From Erysipelotrichaceae bacterium (GTDB lineage: Bacteria > Bacillota_I > Bacilli_A > Erysipelotrichales > Erysipelotrichaceae): a stretch of 64,000 bases of DNA. The position numbers and the translations under genes are program-made. The stretch spans positions 20,921-84,920 of the forward strand of contig JAAYSZ010000025.1 of the NCBI GenBank assembly GCA_012523895.1, given 5' to 3'. Under the pieces are notes generated by a model that searched no databases, was not told the DNA's origin, and saw only the letters and a list, made by a program, of their open reading frames with translations. Below are positions 18,261-28,344 of the stretch, one piece after another; the stretch's first letter is position 1, and the number at the start of each line of letters is the position of its first letter.

Positions 18261-18267
18261 GTATAAT
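18259..18267 (+). promoter_or_regulatory. Extended -10 promoter of polC
   Basis: TGGTATAAT (18259-18267) is an extended -10 directly in the tail of the preceding terminator. No -35 match is visible. The start would be near 18274, leaving a leader of about 25 bases. Confidence 0.6.
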
Positions 18268-18298
18268 AGGCATTAGTAATTTAATGATGGAGATAATG

Positions 18299-21200
18299 AT
18301 GAATATTTTAGAAATAATGGATGTAAATTCTTTAAATACAAGTGATAGAATTACTTTTGGCCAAATAGATATTACTAGTATTAAGTTTTACAAACCTAAA
18401 AATAGATTGGTTCTTTACTTAAACAGCAATACACCTGTGTCTTTTGACAATTTTCTTAAAATAAAAAAAGCATTAAGAAAAAAATTGTTAGTTGATGTTA
18501 AGTTATATATTGAAACCCAAGCTCTTAGGTATGACTTAAATACAATAAGTAAATATATTGATTACATTACAAAAAGTAATAAAAGATTAAATATTTTTAA
18601 AAATGTTCTATTTAAATATGATGAAGAAAAAAATAATATAGAATTTTTGTTTGATAGAATAGTTGAAGAAAAAGAAAAATATTGTTCTTTTTATATTGGA
18701 AAATTAGAAGAATATGGTTTTAAAAATATTAGTATTGATATTACTTCAAATTATACAAACTCAATTCCAAAAGAAAAAGTAGTAATAAAAAGTAATGATA
18801 ATAACAATAATTATGTAAATAATTACAAAAAAAATAAAAGAATTAAATATAGTGAATATACAAATATTAGTTTAAAACATCTTGAATATAGTGAAGAAAA
18901 TCATGTGAAGTTTATTGGTAAAATACTTTCTATAAATAATACTGTTTCAAGAACAACAGGAAGAAGAATTTTCACCTATTTAGTTACAGATAATGAAGGT
19001 GGCATTTATGTAAAGTTATTTGAAAATAAAAAAGATGATCCTAAAATGTTTGATGATATAAAGGTAGGTAATACTTATCAATTTTATGGTGATTTAAGTA
19101 TAGATAAATTTAGAAAAGAATTATCTTTTATTTCTAGAAAGATGGAACCTATTGAAGACAAAAAAATAATTGATGATTCTATAGACAAAAGAGTGGAGCT
19201 TCATCTTCACACTACAATGTCAGAAATGGATGGTGTTTGTAGTGTTGAAGATGTTGTTGAACATGCATTTAATTTGGGTCATAAAGGAGTTGCAATTTGT
19301 GATCATGGATCAGTACAGTCTTTTGCAAAAGCACATAAAAAAGCTAAATCACTTTTAAAAAATAATGATAGAAGCTTCAAAATCGTGTATGGCTGTGAAA
19401 TGTATATGACTGATAAGGATTTGTCAATTGTACAAAATGCTAATAATGAGAACCTAATAGATCAAACATATGTTATTTTTGACGTTGAAACTACAGGATT
19501 ATCAAGTCATTTTGATAGAATTATAGAGTTTGGTGCTGTAAAAATAAAAAATTATGAAGTGATTGATAAATTGCAAATGTTTATTAATCCTCATATGGAA
19601 ATATCCAATTTTATATCTTTAAAAACTAATATTACAAATGAAATGGTTGAAGATAAACCTACATTTGAAGAAGTTTCAGATAAAATCTTAGATTTTATGA
19701 AAGATAGTGTTTTAGTAGCGCATAATGCTGATTTTGATATTGGGTTTATAAATGAATCATTAAAACGTATTAATAAAAAACCTTTAGATAATCCAATTGT
19801 AGATACTTTAGATTTAGCAAGAGCTATTCATAGTGATAGAAGGGCATATAGACTTGGAAATATAGCTAGGCTATATAAAATTGTTTATGATGAAGATGTT
19901 GCTCATAGAGCAGATTATGATGCGAAGGTTTTAAGCGATATATTTATAAGAATGTTATCTGATGTAAGTAGAAAAGGTGTAAAAACATTAAACGAATTAC
20001 AAAAATTACAAGATGAAGATGCATTTGCGAAAAATAGAGCTACTCATGTTGTTGTGCTTGCTAAAAATCAACAAGGTATTAAAGATTTATATGAATTAGT
20101 TACTATTTCTAATACAAAATCATTGGCTGTGTTTGGTAAGGGTGGAGAAGAATTTTTATCAGAACCTAGAATTTTTAAGGAAGATTTAAATAAAAGAAGA
20201 GAAAATATCTTGTTAGGATCAGCATGTTTAAATGGAGAAGTATTTGAATGTGCAGCAAACAAAGATCAAAAGTCATTAGAAGAAGCTATTTCTTTTTATG
20301 ATTATATTGAAATTCAACCATTAAATAATTACAGTAATTTAATTGTTACTGATTCTATTAGAGATGAAAATAGATTGAAAGACATAATTAAAAGAATTAT
20401 TGATACATCTGTTAAATTAAATAAATTAATTGTAGCTACTGGAGATGTACATTATTTATTACCTGAACAAAAGAAGTTTAGAGATGTTTATATTAATTCT
20501 CAAGGAGTTGGTGGTGTTAGACACCCTTTATATATAAGAAATAAGGAGTTAAGAAGAAAAACAGTTAATCCAGATCAACATTTTAGAACTACAAATGAAA
20601 TGTTAGAATGTTTTGAATGGTTAGAAGATAGTAAATTATCAAGAATGATTGTAATAGATAATACTAATATTATTTTTGATATGATTGATTATGTTTTACC
20701 AGTTCCTGAAGGAACATTTCCTCCTACAGTTGAAGGGTCTTCTAATAAATTGAAAGAAATATGTTATGAAAATGCACATAGAATCTATGGTGATAAATTA
20801 CCTGAAATAGTAGATAATAGATTAAAAAAAGAACTAGATAGTATTATTAGTAATGGTTTTGCAGTTGTTTATTATATTTCACATTTATTAGTGAAAAAGA
20901 GTAATGATGATGGTTATTTAGTAGGATCTAGAGGTTCTGTAGGTTCTTCTTTTGTAGCTACAATGTCCAATATTACTGAGGTTAATCCTTTAGTGCCTCA
21001 TTATATTTGTCCTCATTGTAAATATAGTGAATTTATTACTGATGGTAGTGTTGCATCAGGTTATGATTTAGAAGAAAAATCTTGTCCAAATTGTAATAAT
21101 ACTATGTATGGTGAAGGACATAATATACCATTTGAAACCTTCTTAGGTTTTCAAGGAGAAAAGGTTCCTGATATTGACTTAAACTTCTCTAATGAATATC

Positions 21201-22615
21201 AATCAAGAGCTCATAATTTTACAAAAGATGTTTTTGGTGAAGATCATGTTTATAGAGCAGGTACTATAGGTACTGTTGCTGATAAAACAGCATATGGATA
21301 TGTAAGTGGATATTTAGAGGAAATGGGATTAGAACATGTTAATGAAGCTACAAAAGAATATCTAGCTAGTGGTTGTATTGGTATAAAAAGAACTACTGGT
21401 CAACATCCTGGAGGAATAATAGTTATTCCTCAAGATATGGATACATCTGATTTTACACCGATTCAATTTCCGGCAAATGATAAAAATTCAGATTGGAAAA
21501 CAACTCATTTTGACTTCCATGATATTCATGACAATGTTTTAAAATTTGATATATTAGGACATCTTGATCCTACTGCAATGAGACTTTTATATAATATATC
21601 TAATATAGATCCTACAACTATCCCAATGAATGACAAAAGAGTACTTTCTTTATTTTCATCTTCCGATGAACTTCATGCGGATACTAGAATATATGAAGAA
21701 AAAACTGGTGCTATGGGTTTACCTGAATTTGGTACTAAAATAACTAGAAGAGTACTTGAAGAGTCAAAACCTACAAAATTTAGTGAACTTGTAATTATTT
21801 CTGGATTAACTCATGGTACAGATGTATGGGCAAACAATGCTCAAAATTTAATTCAACAAGGAATACCATTAGATGAAGTTATAGGCTGTAGAGATGACAT
21901 TATGACTTATTTAATTGAACAAAAACTTGAACCAATTACTGCATTTAATATTATGGAATCAGTAAGAAAAGGTAGAGGTTTAACTCTTGAATGGGAAAAA
22001 GTAATGAAGGAACATGGTGTTCCTGATTGGTATATTGATAGTTGTAAAAAGATAAAATATATGTTTCCTAAGGCACATGCATGTGCATATGTAATAATGG
22101 CTTTAAGAGTTGCTTGGTTTAAGGTATATCATCCTGAATATTTTTACATTCAATATTTTACTTTAAGATGTGATGCATATGAAATTGAAACTATGTCTAA
22201 AGGTGTTTTAGCTGTTAAAAAGAGAATCAATGATATTAATTCAAGATTATATTCTAATGATGAAAAAAGAGCTACAAATAAGGAAAGAGCTCTACTGGAC
22301 ACATTAGATATGACTATTGAGTTATATGCAAGAGGATATAAGATTACTAATATTGATATTTATAAATCAAAAGCTACAGAGTTTAGTTTAGATAAGGATA
22401 ATCCTAAAAATATTATTCCTTCATTTATTACAGTTGATGGTTTAGGAGTTGCGGCAGCTAAATCTATTGAAGAAGCAAGAAAAGATGGAGATTTCTTATC
22501 TAAAGAAGATTTAATTCGTAGAACACTATTATCAAATAAATTAGTTGAGAAACTTGATAATTTAGGATGTTTAAATGATTTACCTGATACAAATCAAATG
22601 TCTTTGTTTGGTTGA
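18299..22615 (+). CDS. polC: DNA polymerase III alpha subunit, PolC type
   Basis: 1438 residues, the normal PolC size. Domains in order: N-terminal region, OB fold (about 205-290), PHP domain beginning HLHTTMSEMDGV (near 303) and split by the DEDDh proofreading exonuclease (VIFDVETTGLSS, then AHNADFDIGF), then the polymerase core with GSRGSVGSSFVATM, a zinc module (CPHC and CPNC), the catalytic motif PDIDLNF, and a C-terminal tail ending QMSLFG, a beta-clamp-binding peptide. It is the leading replicase of low-GC Gram-positives. I choose ATG 18299 because GGAG (18289-18292) gives 6-bp spacing; in-frame ATGs lie at 18284, 18287 and 18296. Confidence 0.96.
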   Translation: MNILEIMDVNSLNTSDRITFGQIDITSIKFYKPKNRLVLYLNSNTPVSFDNFLKIKKALRKKLLVDVKLYIETQALRYDLNTISKYIDYITKSNKRLNIFKNVLFKYDEEKNNIEFLFDRIVEEKEKYCSFYIGKLEEYGFKNISIDITSNYTNSIPKEKVVIKSNDNNNNYVNNYKKNKRIKYSEYTNISLKHLEYSEENHVKFIGKILSINNTVSRTTGRRIFTYLVTDNEGGIYVKLFENKKDDPKMFDDIKVGNTYQFYGDLSIDKFRKELSFISRKMEPIEDKKIIDDSIDKRVELHLHTTMSEMDGVCSVEDVVEHAFNLGHKGVAICDHGSVQSFAKAHKKAKSLLKNNDRSFKIVYGCEMYMTDKDLSIVQNANNENLIDQTYVIFDVETTGLSSHFDRIIEFGAVKIKNYEVIDKLQMFINPHMEISNFISLKTNITNEMVEDKPTFEEVSDKILDFMKDSVLVAHNADFDIGFINESLKRINKKPLDNPIVDTLDLARAIHSDRRAYRLGNIARLYKIVYDEDVAHRADYDAKVLSDIFIRMLSDVSRKGVKTLNELQKLQDEDAFAKNRATHVVVLAKNQQGIKDLYELVTISNTKSLAVFGKGGEEFLSEPRIFKEDLNKRRENILLGSACLNGEVFECAANKDQKSLEEAISFYDYIEIQPLNNYSNLIVTDSIRDENRLKDIIKRIIDTSVKLNKLIVATGDVHYLLPEQKKFRDVYINSQGVGGVRHPLYIRNKELRRKTVNPDQHFRTTNEMLECFEWLEDSKLSRMIVIDNTNIIFDMIDYVLPVPEGTFPPTVEGSSNKLKEICYENAHRIYGDKLPEIVDNRLKKELDSIISNGFAVVYYISHLLVKKSNDDGYLVGSRGSVGSSFVATMSNITEVNPLVPHYICPHCKYSEFITDGSVASGYDLEEKSCPNCNNTMYGEGHNIPFETFLGFQGEKVPDIDLNFSNEYQSRAHNFTKDVFGEDHVYRAGTIGTVADKTAYGYVSGYLEEMGLEHVNEATKEYLASGCIGIKRTTGQHPGGIIVIPQDMDTSDFTPIQFPANDKNSDWKTTHFDFHDIHDNVLKFDILGHLDPTAMRLLYNISNIDPTTIPMNDKRVLSLFSSSDELHADTRIYEEKTGAMGLPEFGTKITRRVLEESKPTKFSELVIISGLTHGTDVWANNAQNLIQQGIPLDEVIGCRDDIMTYLIEQKLEPITAFNIMESVRKGRGLTLEWEKVMKEHGVPDWYIDSCKKIKYMFPKAHACAYVIMALRVAWFKVYHPEYFYIQYFTLRCDAYEIETMSKGVLAVKKRINDINSRLYSNDEKRATNKERALLDTLDMTIELYARGYKITNIDIYKSKATEFSLDKDNPKNIIPSFITVDGLGVAAAKSIEEARKDGDFLSKEDLIRRTLLSNKLVEKLDNLGCLNDLPDTNQMSLFG

Positions 22616-22640
22616 CTTATGTAGCTTGTTATGGTATTAT
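22612..22640 (+). promoter_or_regulatory. Promoter of rplU-prp-rpmA
   Basis: TTGACT (22612-22617) and TATTAT (22635-22640) are 17 bp apart, with TG at the extended -10 position. The -35 box overlaps the stop codon of polC. Confidence 0.8.
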
Positions 22641-22644
22641 CTTT

Positions 22645-22735
22645 ACGTTATAAGCCTCTAAAGGCTATAACCGCTCAATTATTGGGTTATAAAGAGTCAA
22701 TTTGACCCCCAAGTTGGCGCGTCTTAAGCAAAAAT
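22645..22735 (+). ncRNA. Ribosomal protein L21 leader
   Basis: The transcribed leader of rplU has a stem (ATAAGCC with GGCTATA-type pairing around CTCTAAA) and conserved-looking segments AACCGCTC and GGGTTATAAAGAG, then CCCCAAGTTGGCGCG. Its position and these paired elements match the L21 leader known in Bacillota, thought to be an autoregulatory binding site. I identify it from memory of the motif and context. Confidence 0.65.
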
Positions 22736-22754
22736 GAATTGGAGGTGTAAAATC

Positions 22755-23066
22755 ATGTATGCTGTAGTTGAAACTGGCGGAAAGCAAATAATGGTTAAAG
22801 AAGGTCAAGAAATTTTTGTTGAAAAACTTGAAGCTGAAGTAGGAGATAAAGTTACTTTAGACAAAGTAGTATTAGTTTCTGATAATGGTACTAAAATTGG
22901 TACTCCATATGTTGAAGGAGCTAAAGTTAATTGTACTGTTGTTAAACAAGGAAAAGGAAAGAAAATTACGATTTTCAAATATACTGCTAAAAAAGGTTCA
23001 ACAAGAAAGAAACAAGGTCATAGACAACCTTATACAAAACTAACTATAGATTCAATAGTTGGATAA
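22755..23066 (+). CDS. rplU: 50S ribosomal protein L21
   Basis: 103 residues, the normal L21 length, starting [17 protein letters not shown] and containing the C-terminal [20 protein letters not shown] rRNA-binding region. ATG 22755 follows GGAGGTG at 22741. It is the first gene of the conserved rplU-prp-rpmA unit and is preceded by an L21-type leader. An in-frame start at 22734 would add seven residues ahead of the ribosome site and is rejected. Confidence 0.97.
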   Translation: MYAVVETGGKQIMVKEGQEIFVEKLEAEVGDKVTLDKVVLVSDNGTKIGTPYVEGAKVNCTVVKQGKGKKITIFKYTAKKGSTRKKQGHRQPYTKLTIDSIVG

Positions 23067-23068
23067 TT

Positions 23069-23380
23069 ATGATTTATATAAGTGTATTAAAAAAGAATAA
23101 CAGAATTGTTGGTATGAATAGTCATGGTCATGCAGATTATGCAAACCATGGTGAAGATTTGGTTTGTGCTGGTGTTAGCAGTATTGTAATAGGACTATGT
23201 AATGCGCTTGATGCTTTATATCCTAGTGCTAAATGTACAGTTGCTAATAATATAATTACTATAAAAATAAATGAACCAAACGATGTATCAGATACAATTA
23301 TGAATACTGCAATTATTCAGTTACAAACAATGGTGGAAGTTTATTCAAAAAATATAAAAATTGTTAAACAGGAGGTGTAA
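23069..23380 (+). CDS. prp: Ribosomal-processing cysteine protease Prp
   Basis: 103 residues, Prp/YsxB family. The catalytic pair is visible as His 21 in SHGHADYA and Cys 33 in EDLVCAGVSSI. Prp removes the N-terminal extension from L27 before or during ribosome assembly. Its substrate is the product of the very next gene, whose N-terminus carries the cleavage motif. It lies 2 bases after rplU and 3 before rpmA, so it is made in step with both ribosomal proteins. Confidence 0.93.
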   Translation: MIYISVLKKNNRIVGMNSHGHADYANHGEDLVCAGVSSIVIGLCNALDALYPSAKCTVANNIITIKINEPNDVSDTIMNTAIIQLQTMVEVYSKNIKIVKQEV

Positions 23381-23383
23381 TCC

Positions 23384-23668
23384 ATGAAGTTTAAGTTAGA
23401 TATTCAATTTTTCGCAAGTAAAAAGGGTGTTGGTTCTACTAAGAACGGTCGTGATTCTAAAGCTAAGCGTTTAGGTTCAAAGAAATCTGATGGACAATAC
23501 GCAAGTGCAGGATCAATTTTATATCGTCAAAGAGGTACAAAAATTCATCCAGGCAATAATGTAGGCCGTGGTGGTGATGACACATTATTTGCTTTGATTG
23601 ATGGTGTGGTTAAATTTGAACGCTTTGGGAAATCAAAGACGAAAGTATCAGTATATCCACAAGCATAG
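23384..23668 (+). CDS. rpmA: 50S ribosomal protein L27 with cleavable N-terminus
   Basis: 94 residues. The N-terminal [11 protein letters not shown] is the Prp-type extension and is cut before [14 protein letters not shown], which is the mature L27 N-terminus reaching toward the peptidyl transferase centre. The body contains [11 protein letters not shown] and [15 protein letters not shown], the L27 signature. GGAGGTG precedes the ATG. The extension plus an adjacent prp is a Bacillota and Fusobacteria trait. A terminator follows immediately. Confidence 0.97.
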   Translation: MKFKLDIQFFASKKGVGSTKNGRDSKAKRLGSKKSDGQYASAGSILYRQRGTKIHPGNNVGRGGDDTLFALIDGVVKFERFGKSKTKVSVYPQA

Positions 23669-23670
23669 TT

Positions 23671-23698
23671 AAATCCCCATAATTGGGGATTTTATTTT
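23671..23698 (+). terminator. Terminator after rpmA
   Basis: AAATCCCC (23671-23678) pairs with GGGGATTT (23685-23692) around a 6-base loop, followed by TATTTTA. The obgE ribosome site begins at once after it. Confidence 0.75.
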
Positions 23699-23710
23699 AG
23701 GAGATGTATT

Positions 23711-24991
23711 ATGTTTATAGATAGTGTAAAAATCAAAGTAAAAGCTGGTGATGGTGGTAATGGTATCGTAGCTTTTAGAAGAGAAAAATATGTTCCATTA
23801 GGAGGTCCTTCAGGGGGAGATGGAGGAAAAGGTGGAAGTATTATTTTTGAAGTTGATACAAATAAATCAACTCTTTTGGATTTGAGATATAATAAATTAA
23901 TTATTGCAAAAAATGGTGGAATTGGTAAAAACAAAAAAATGTCTGGTGCTGATGGAAAAGATATTATTATTAAAGTTCCTCAAGGTACAATAGTAAAGGA
24001 CTTAAGTACAGGAAGAGTAATTGCTGATTTATTAGAAGTTGGACAAAGAGAAGTAATTGCACAAGGAGGAAAAGGTGGCAAAGGTAATAGACACTTTGCA
24101 ACTAGTAGAGATAGTGCTCCAGAATTTGCTATGCCGGGAGAGCCAGGAGAATCATTTGATTTACAATTAGATTTAAAGCTTCTTGCTGATGTTGGTTTAG
24201 TTGGTTTTCCTTCAGTAGGAAAATCTACATTATTATCTGTAGTTACTGCTGCTAAACCTGAAATAGCTGATTATCCTTTTACAACATTAATACCAAATTT
24301 AGGTGTAGTTCAAGTTAAAGATGGAAGAAGTTTTGTAATGGCTGATTTACCTGGTCTTATTAAAGGAGCTTCTTTAGGAAAGGGACTTGGTCATGAATTT
24401 TTAAAACATATTGAAAGATGTAGAGTTTTAATTCATGTAATTGATATGGGAAGTGTAGATGGTAGAGATCCAGTTGAGGATTATAAAATAATTAATGAAG
24501 AGTTAAAAGAATATGAATATAGATTAAGTGAAAGACCTCAAGTAGTTTTCGCAAATAAAATGGATGTTAAAGGTGCAGTTGAAAACTTAAAAAGATTTAA
24601 GGAATTTTATCCTGATATTAAAATATATGAAGGTAGTACAATACTACAAAAAGGTATTGATGAATTATTGTATGCTACTATGGCTTTATTAAGTGTTACT
24701 CCTAAATTTCCAATATATGATTCTAAAAAAGAAGAAGAACATGTTACTTATAATTTTGTTCCTAAACAAAAAGAAATAGAAGTTATTAATTTAGGAAACA
24801 ATCAATGGGAAATTATCAGTAGTAAAGCTACTAGATTATTTAAAAACACAAATTTTGATAAGGATGAAGAAGTCTATAGATTTGCAATTTCAATGAAAAA
24901 GATTGGTGTTGATAAAGCATTAAGAGACGCTGGTGCACAAGATGGAGATTTAGTTATATTAGATGATTATAGATTTGAATTTATAGATTGA
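23711..24991 (+). CDS. obgE: GTPase Obg
   Basis: 426 residues, with the three Obg domains: the Gly-rich Obg fold (1-158, GGDGGKGGS and GGKGGKGNRHFATS), the GTPase domain with G1 GFPSVGKSTLLS (near 167), G3 DLPGL and G4 NKMD, and the C-terminal OCT domain (about 350-426). Obg acts in late 50S assembly and stress control. TAGGAG precedes the ATG. It sits directly behind the L21-L27 unit, as in many Bacillota, and may be read partly through the rpmA terminator. Confidence 0.96.
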   Translation: MFIDSVKIKVKAGDGGNGIVAFRREKYVPLGGPSGGDGGKGGSIIFEVDTNKSTLLDLRYNKLIIAKNGGIGKNKKMSGADGKDIIIKVPQGTIVKDLSTGRVIADLLEVGQREVIAQGGKGGKGNRHFATSRDSAPEFAMPGEPGESFDLQLDLKLLADVGLVGFPSVGKSTLLSVVTAAKPEIADYPFTTLIPNLGVVQVKDGRSFVMADLPGLIKGASLGKGLGHEFLKHIERCRVLIHVIDMGSVDGRDPVEDYKIINEELKEYEYRLSERPQVVFANKMDVKGAVENLKRFKEFYPDIKIYEGSTILQKGIDELLYATMALLSVTPKFPIYDSKKEEEHVTYNFVPKQKEIEVINLGNNQWEIISSKATRLFKNTNFDKDEEVYRFAISMKKIGVDKALRDAGAQDGDLVILDDYRFEFID

Positions 24992-25000
24992 TGATATAAT
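24992..25000 (+). promoter_or_regulatory. Extended -10 promoter of ruvAB
   Basis: TGATATAAT (24992-25000) lies 18 bases before the ruvA ATG, ahead of the ribosome site AAAGGTGA. No 17-bp-spaced -35 is visible. Confidence 0.5.
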
Positions 25001-25018
25001 ATTGAAAGGTGATTGTAG

Positions 25019-25594
25019 ATGATTGCATTTATTAAAGGAAATGTTTATGCATATGGTATTGATTGGGTAATAATTGATAATAATGGAGTTGGTTATAAAA
25101 TCAATTTTACTAAGCCTGATAAACTAAGTTTAAATAAAGAAATATTAATATATACATATCAACATGTAAGAGAAGATGATATAAGTCTTTATGGATTTTT
25201 AACATTAGAAGAACATGATTTTTTCTTGAAATTAATAAATGTTAAGGGAGTTGGTCCTAAATCTGCAATGAATATTCTTTCTAAAGCTGATTATAAAAAA
25301 TTAATTGTTTCAATAGAAAATAAAGATGTTAATTTTTTAAAAACTATGCCTGGAGTTGGTGCTAAGACTGCAAGTCAAATTATTTTAGATTTAAAAGGAA
25401 AACTTATTAGTACTACTGATAAAAAGTCAAGTAATGATGAATTAAATGATGCATTAGAAGGATTAAAAAGTCTTGGATATAAACAAGGAGAAATCAACTC
25501 TATTACTAATACTTTATTGAAGAGTCCTAATTTAAGTAGCGATGAATATTTAAAATTAGGCCTAAAACTACTTATGAAGAAGAAAATGGGGTGA
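25019..25594 (+). CDS. ruvA: Holliday junction helicase subunit RuvA
   Basis: 191 residues. The N-terminal OB fold, two helix-hairpin-helix motifs (VKGVGPKSAMNIL near 77 and MPGVGAKTASQIILDLKGK near 112) and the C-terminal three-helix domain III that touches RuvB are all present. The tetramer holds the four-way junction open while RuvB pumps DNA. AAAGGTGA is the ribosome site. ruvB follows after four bases, so the two are cotranslated. Confidence 0.96.
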   Translation: MIAFIKGNVYAYGIDWVIIDNNGVGYKINFTKPDKLSLNKEILIYTYQHVREDDISLYGFLTLEEHDFFLKLINVKGVGPKSAMNILSKADYKKLIVSIENKDVNFLKTMPGVGAKTASQIILDLKGKLISTTDKKSSNDELNDALEGLKSLGYKQGEINSITNTLLKSPNLSSDEYLKLGLKLLMKKKMG

Positions 25595-25598
25595 TTGA

Positions 25599-26603
25599 AT
25601 GGTTGAAGATAGATTAATGTCATCACTTGTAGAAGTTGGAGATGATGAAGAAAGTATCCGACCACAAAGTTTAAATGAATATGTTGGTCAAGATATTTTA
25701 AAATCAAATTTAAAGGTATTTATAAAGGCTGCACTTCAAAGAAATGAGTCTTTGGATCATGTTTTACTTTATGGTCCTCCAGGACTTGGTAAAACCACTT
25801 TAGCATTTATTCTTGCTAATGAAATGGGGTCAAATGTTAGAGTTACTAGTGGCCCAATAATTGAAAAAAGTGGTGATTTAGCAGCTATTTTATCAACTTT
25901 AGAAGCTGGTGATATATTATTTATCGATGAAATACATCGTTTACCTAAAATAGTAGAAGAAGTTCTATATCCTGCAATGGAAGATTATTGTATAGATATT
26001 GTTATAGGTAAAGATACTAGTCTTAGAAGTATAAGATTAGATTTACCTCCATTTACTCTTGTAGGAGCTACTACAAGGGCAGGAGATTTAAGTGCACCTT
26101 TAAGAGATAGATTTGGAATAGTTTCTAAACTTGATTATTATACAGTTGAACAATTAGAAGCTATAGTGAAAAGAACAGCTAGAGTTTTAGAAGTTGAAAT
26201 AAAAGATAATGCATTATATGAAATTGCATCAAGATCTAGAGGTACTCCAAGAATTGCAAATAGATTGCTAAGAAGAGTTAGAGATTTTGCGCAAGTTTAT
26301 AATAATGGAGTTATTACTAAAAAAGTTGCAAAAGAGGCATTAGACAGACTTCAAGTAGATTCTTTGGGTTTAGATGAAGTAGATATTAGATATCTTAAAG
26401 GAATTATAGAAAGATTTAGAGGAGGTCCTGTAGGACTTGAAACTCTTGCTAGTTCGATTAGTGAAGAAACAATGACATTAGAAGATGTTTATGAACCTTA
26501 CCTTTTACAAATTGGATTTATTAATAGGACACCTAGAGGTAGAGTAGCAACACCAAAAGCTTATAAACATTTAGGTATTGCTCATAATGAATCATTATTT
26601 TAA
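25599..26603 (+). CDS. ruvB: Holliday junction branch migration ATPase RuvB
   Basis: 334 residues. Walker [12 protein letters not shown] (about 60-70), Walker B FIDEIHRL, sensor [10 protein letters not shown] and the arginine-finger region LRDRFGI are intact, followed by the C-terminal winged helix with [12 protein letters not shown]. It powers branch migration with RuvA. The start codon follows ruvA by four bases behind GGGGTGA. The family N-terminus begins near RLMSSL, so a few extra residues are normal. A compact terminator follows. Confidence 0.96.
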   Translation: MVEDRLMSSLVEVGDDEESIRPQSLNEYVGQDILKSNLKVFIKAALQRNESLDHVLLYGPPGLGKTTLAFILANEMGSNVRVTSGPIIEKSGDLAAILSTLEAGDILFIDEIHRLPKIVEEVLYPAMEDYCIDIVIGKDTSLRSIRLDLPPFTLVGATTRAGDLSAPLRDRFGIVSKLDYYTVEQLEAIVKRTARVLEVEIKDNALYEIASRSRGTPRIANRLLRRVRDFAQVYNNGVITKKVAKEALDRLQVDSLGLDEVDIRYLKGIIERFRGGPVGLETLASSISEETMTLEDVYEPYLLQIGFINRTPRGRVATPKAYKHLGIAHNESLF

Positions 26604-26622
26604 CCGCATATGCGGTTTTTTT
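26602..26622 (+). terminator. Terminator after ruvB
   Basis: AACCGCATATGCGGTT (26602-26617) is a perfect palindrome that folds into a hairpin, followed by T residues to 26622. Confidence 0.8.
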
Positions 26623-26632
26623 CTTTCAAAAT

Positions 26633-26641
26633 TGTTATTAT
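26633..26641 (+). promoter_or_regulatory. Extended -10 promoter of the sensor operon
   Basis: TGTTATTAT (26633-26641) is an extended -10 just after the ruvB terminator. The start would be near 26648, at the AGGGAT ribosome site of the 7TM sensor gene. Confidence 0.5.
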
Positions 26642-26657
26642 TGTAGTAGGGATAGAC

Positions 26658-28344
26658 ATGATAAAAATTAGAAATAACAATATTATTCTTTACTTTTTTT
26701 TAATAATAACTTTAATTTTACAAATCATTTTTATGTTTAAAAATGTTGTGTTTTTTAATTATGTTTTTATAAATAATTATATACATCTGTTTTTAACAGT
26801 GCCCATAACTTTATGGGGATATTCTTTAATTTATAGAATTACTGATAAAAAAGTTAGATATTATTCATTTTTATATGTTTTATTATTAATGTTTTGGTTA
26901 ATTGCTAAATTTTGTGCTCTAATATTACCAGTTAGTATTGAAAACTTAATATTTTGGTATTTATATTATATTCCCTTATTATTTAATGTTTATTTATTAT
27001 ACGAAATGCTTAGATATTCTAGTGATAAATTAAATTATAAAACTAATTATTTTATTTTAATCATAACAATTATATTAATATTATCTGTTTTAACTAATAA
27101 TTATCATAATAATGTTTTTATAATTGATATTAATTATCTTGATAAATATACATATGGTTATATTTATTCTATTATCGTTATTTGGTTAATTATTTTAGGA
27201 ATATTAATTTTAAATTATGCATTTAGAATATATAAAAATAGAAATAAAGCTCCATTACTGTTTGTTTTTTTTAGTATTTATTTTATATTTTATATATAAT
27301 CGAGCATATGTTTTTAGAATAAATTTAATTTTTAGAAGTGATTTTACTATTACTACAATAATATTTATGGTTTATTTATTAGAAGTTTTTATTAGAATAA
27401 ATTTAATTCCTGGTAAATATTATTATTCTTCTTTTTTTAAAATGGAGAATTCAAATCTTTCTGTCATTGATAATGATTTTAATTTAATTCTTAGTACTAA
27501 TAATTTAAATTCATTAAATGAAGAAGTTTTAAAATCAATTAACCCAAATTTAAAATCTCAAGAAATTATTTTAGATAATAAGGATATTGTTTATAAAATA
27601 GATAAAATAGATGGTGGCTATTCTATTAGTATTAGAGATTTATCTCTTATTAATAATTTAATAAAACAAATAAATAATAAAACCTCAATAATTAATAGAC
27701 AAAATAATATTCTGTTAATTGAAGAAGAATTATCTAAAAAACATTTTATTAATAAGGTGAGTACAGAACTTAAAAATAAAGTTGATAATATACTTTTAAA
27801 AAAGATAGATGAAATTAATTATTTTACAGAAATGATTTCAGGATTACCAGTAAGTGTTTATCAAGATTATAGGTTGTTATCATATATAAAAATTTATATT
27901 GGTTATTGTAAAAATAAATCTTCTTTAATTTTAAAAGAGGTGAACAATCAAAAAATAACTGGTGATGATTTTAGCATAATATTGCATAACACAATACAAG
28001 ATTCTTTTTCAGCAGGTATAAATGGTCAAATATTTGTGAATGTTTCTGATTATATTGATATGAAATATGTCCAATTATTTTTTGATGTTATTCAATTCTT
28101 ATTAGAAAAGTGTATTAGATTTAATAAAACTAGTTTGTTTATTAGAATAGATAAAAAAGATGATTTTTATACATATTATTCAATTATTGATACATATGAT
28201 GAAAAAGGTAATTTTATATTTGAATTTAATGATGCGCTTAAAAATAATATAAAAGATTTAAATTTTAATTGTCATTTAGCATATGATGACACTAATATAT
28301 TAATTACCATTAAATCTAAAGAAGAGGTTATAGAAAATGGATAA
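26658..28344 (+). pseudogene. 7TM sensor / kinase-like protein, split by a -1 or +2 frameshift at a T8 tract
   Basis: Two overlapping frames encode one protein. The first (26658-27299) gives about seven membrane segments and ends abruptly after FFSIYFIFYI. The second frame continues with YNRAYVFRIN, another membrane segment, then FIRINLIPGKYYY, a short PAS-like sensing part, a coiled coil and a degenerate kinase-like C-terminus (about 28000-28340). Removing one T from the run of eight at 27265-27272 joins them without a break. The whole resembles the histidine-kinase N-terminal 7TM family. No ribosome site serves the second part. It may be a real disruption, phase variation, or a sequencing error. 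It overlaps the next kinase gene by 8 bases. Confidence 0.75.

Noticed and set aside
27217..28344. Second frame of the sensor treated as a separate gene from ATG 27217
   Set aside because: The first codons overlap the end of the upstream frame, no ribosome site precedes the ATG, and family-like sequence continues from one frame to the other; a frameshift explains both.
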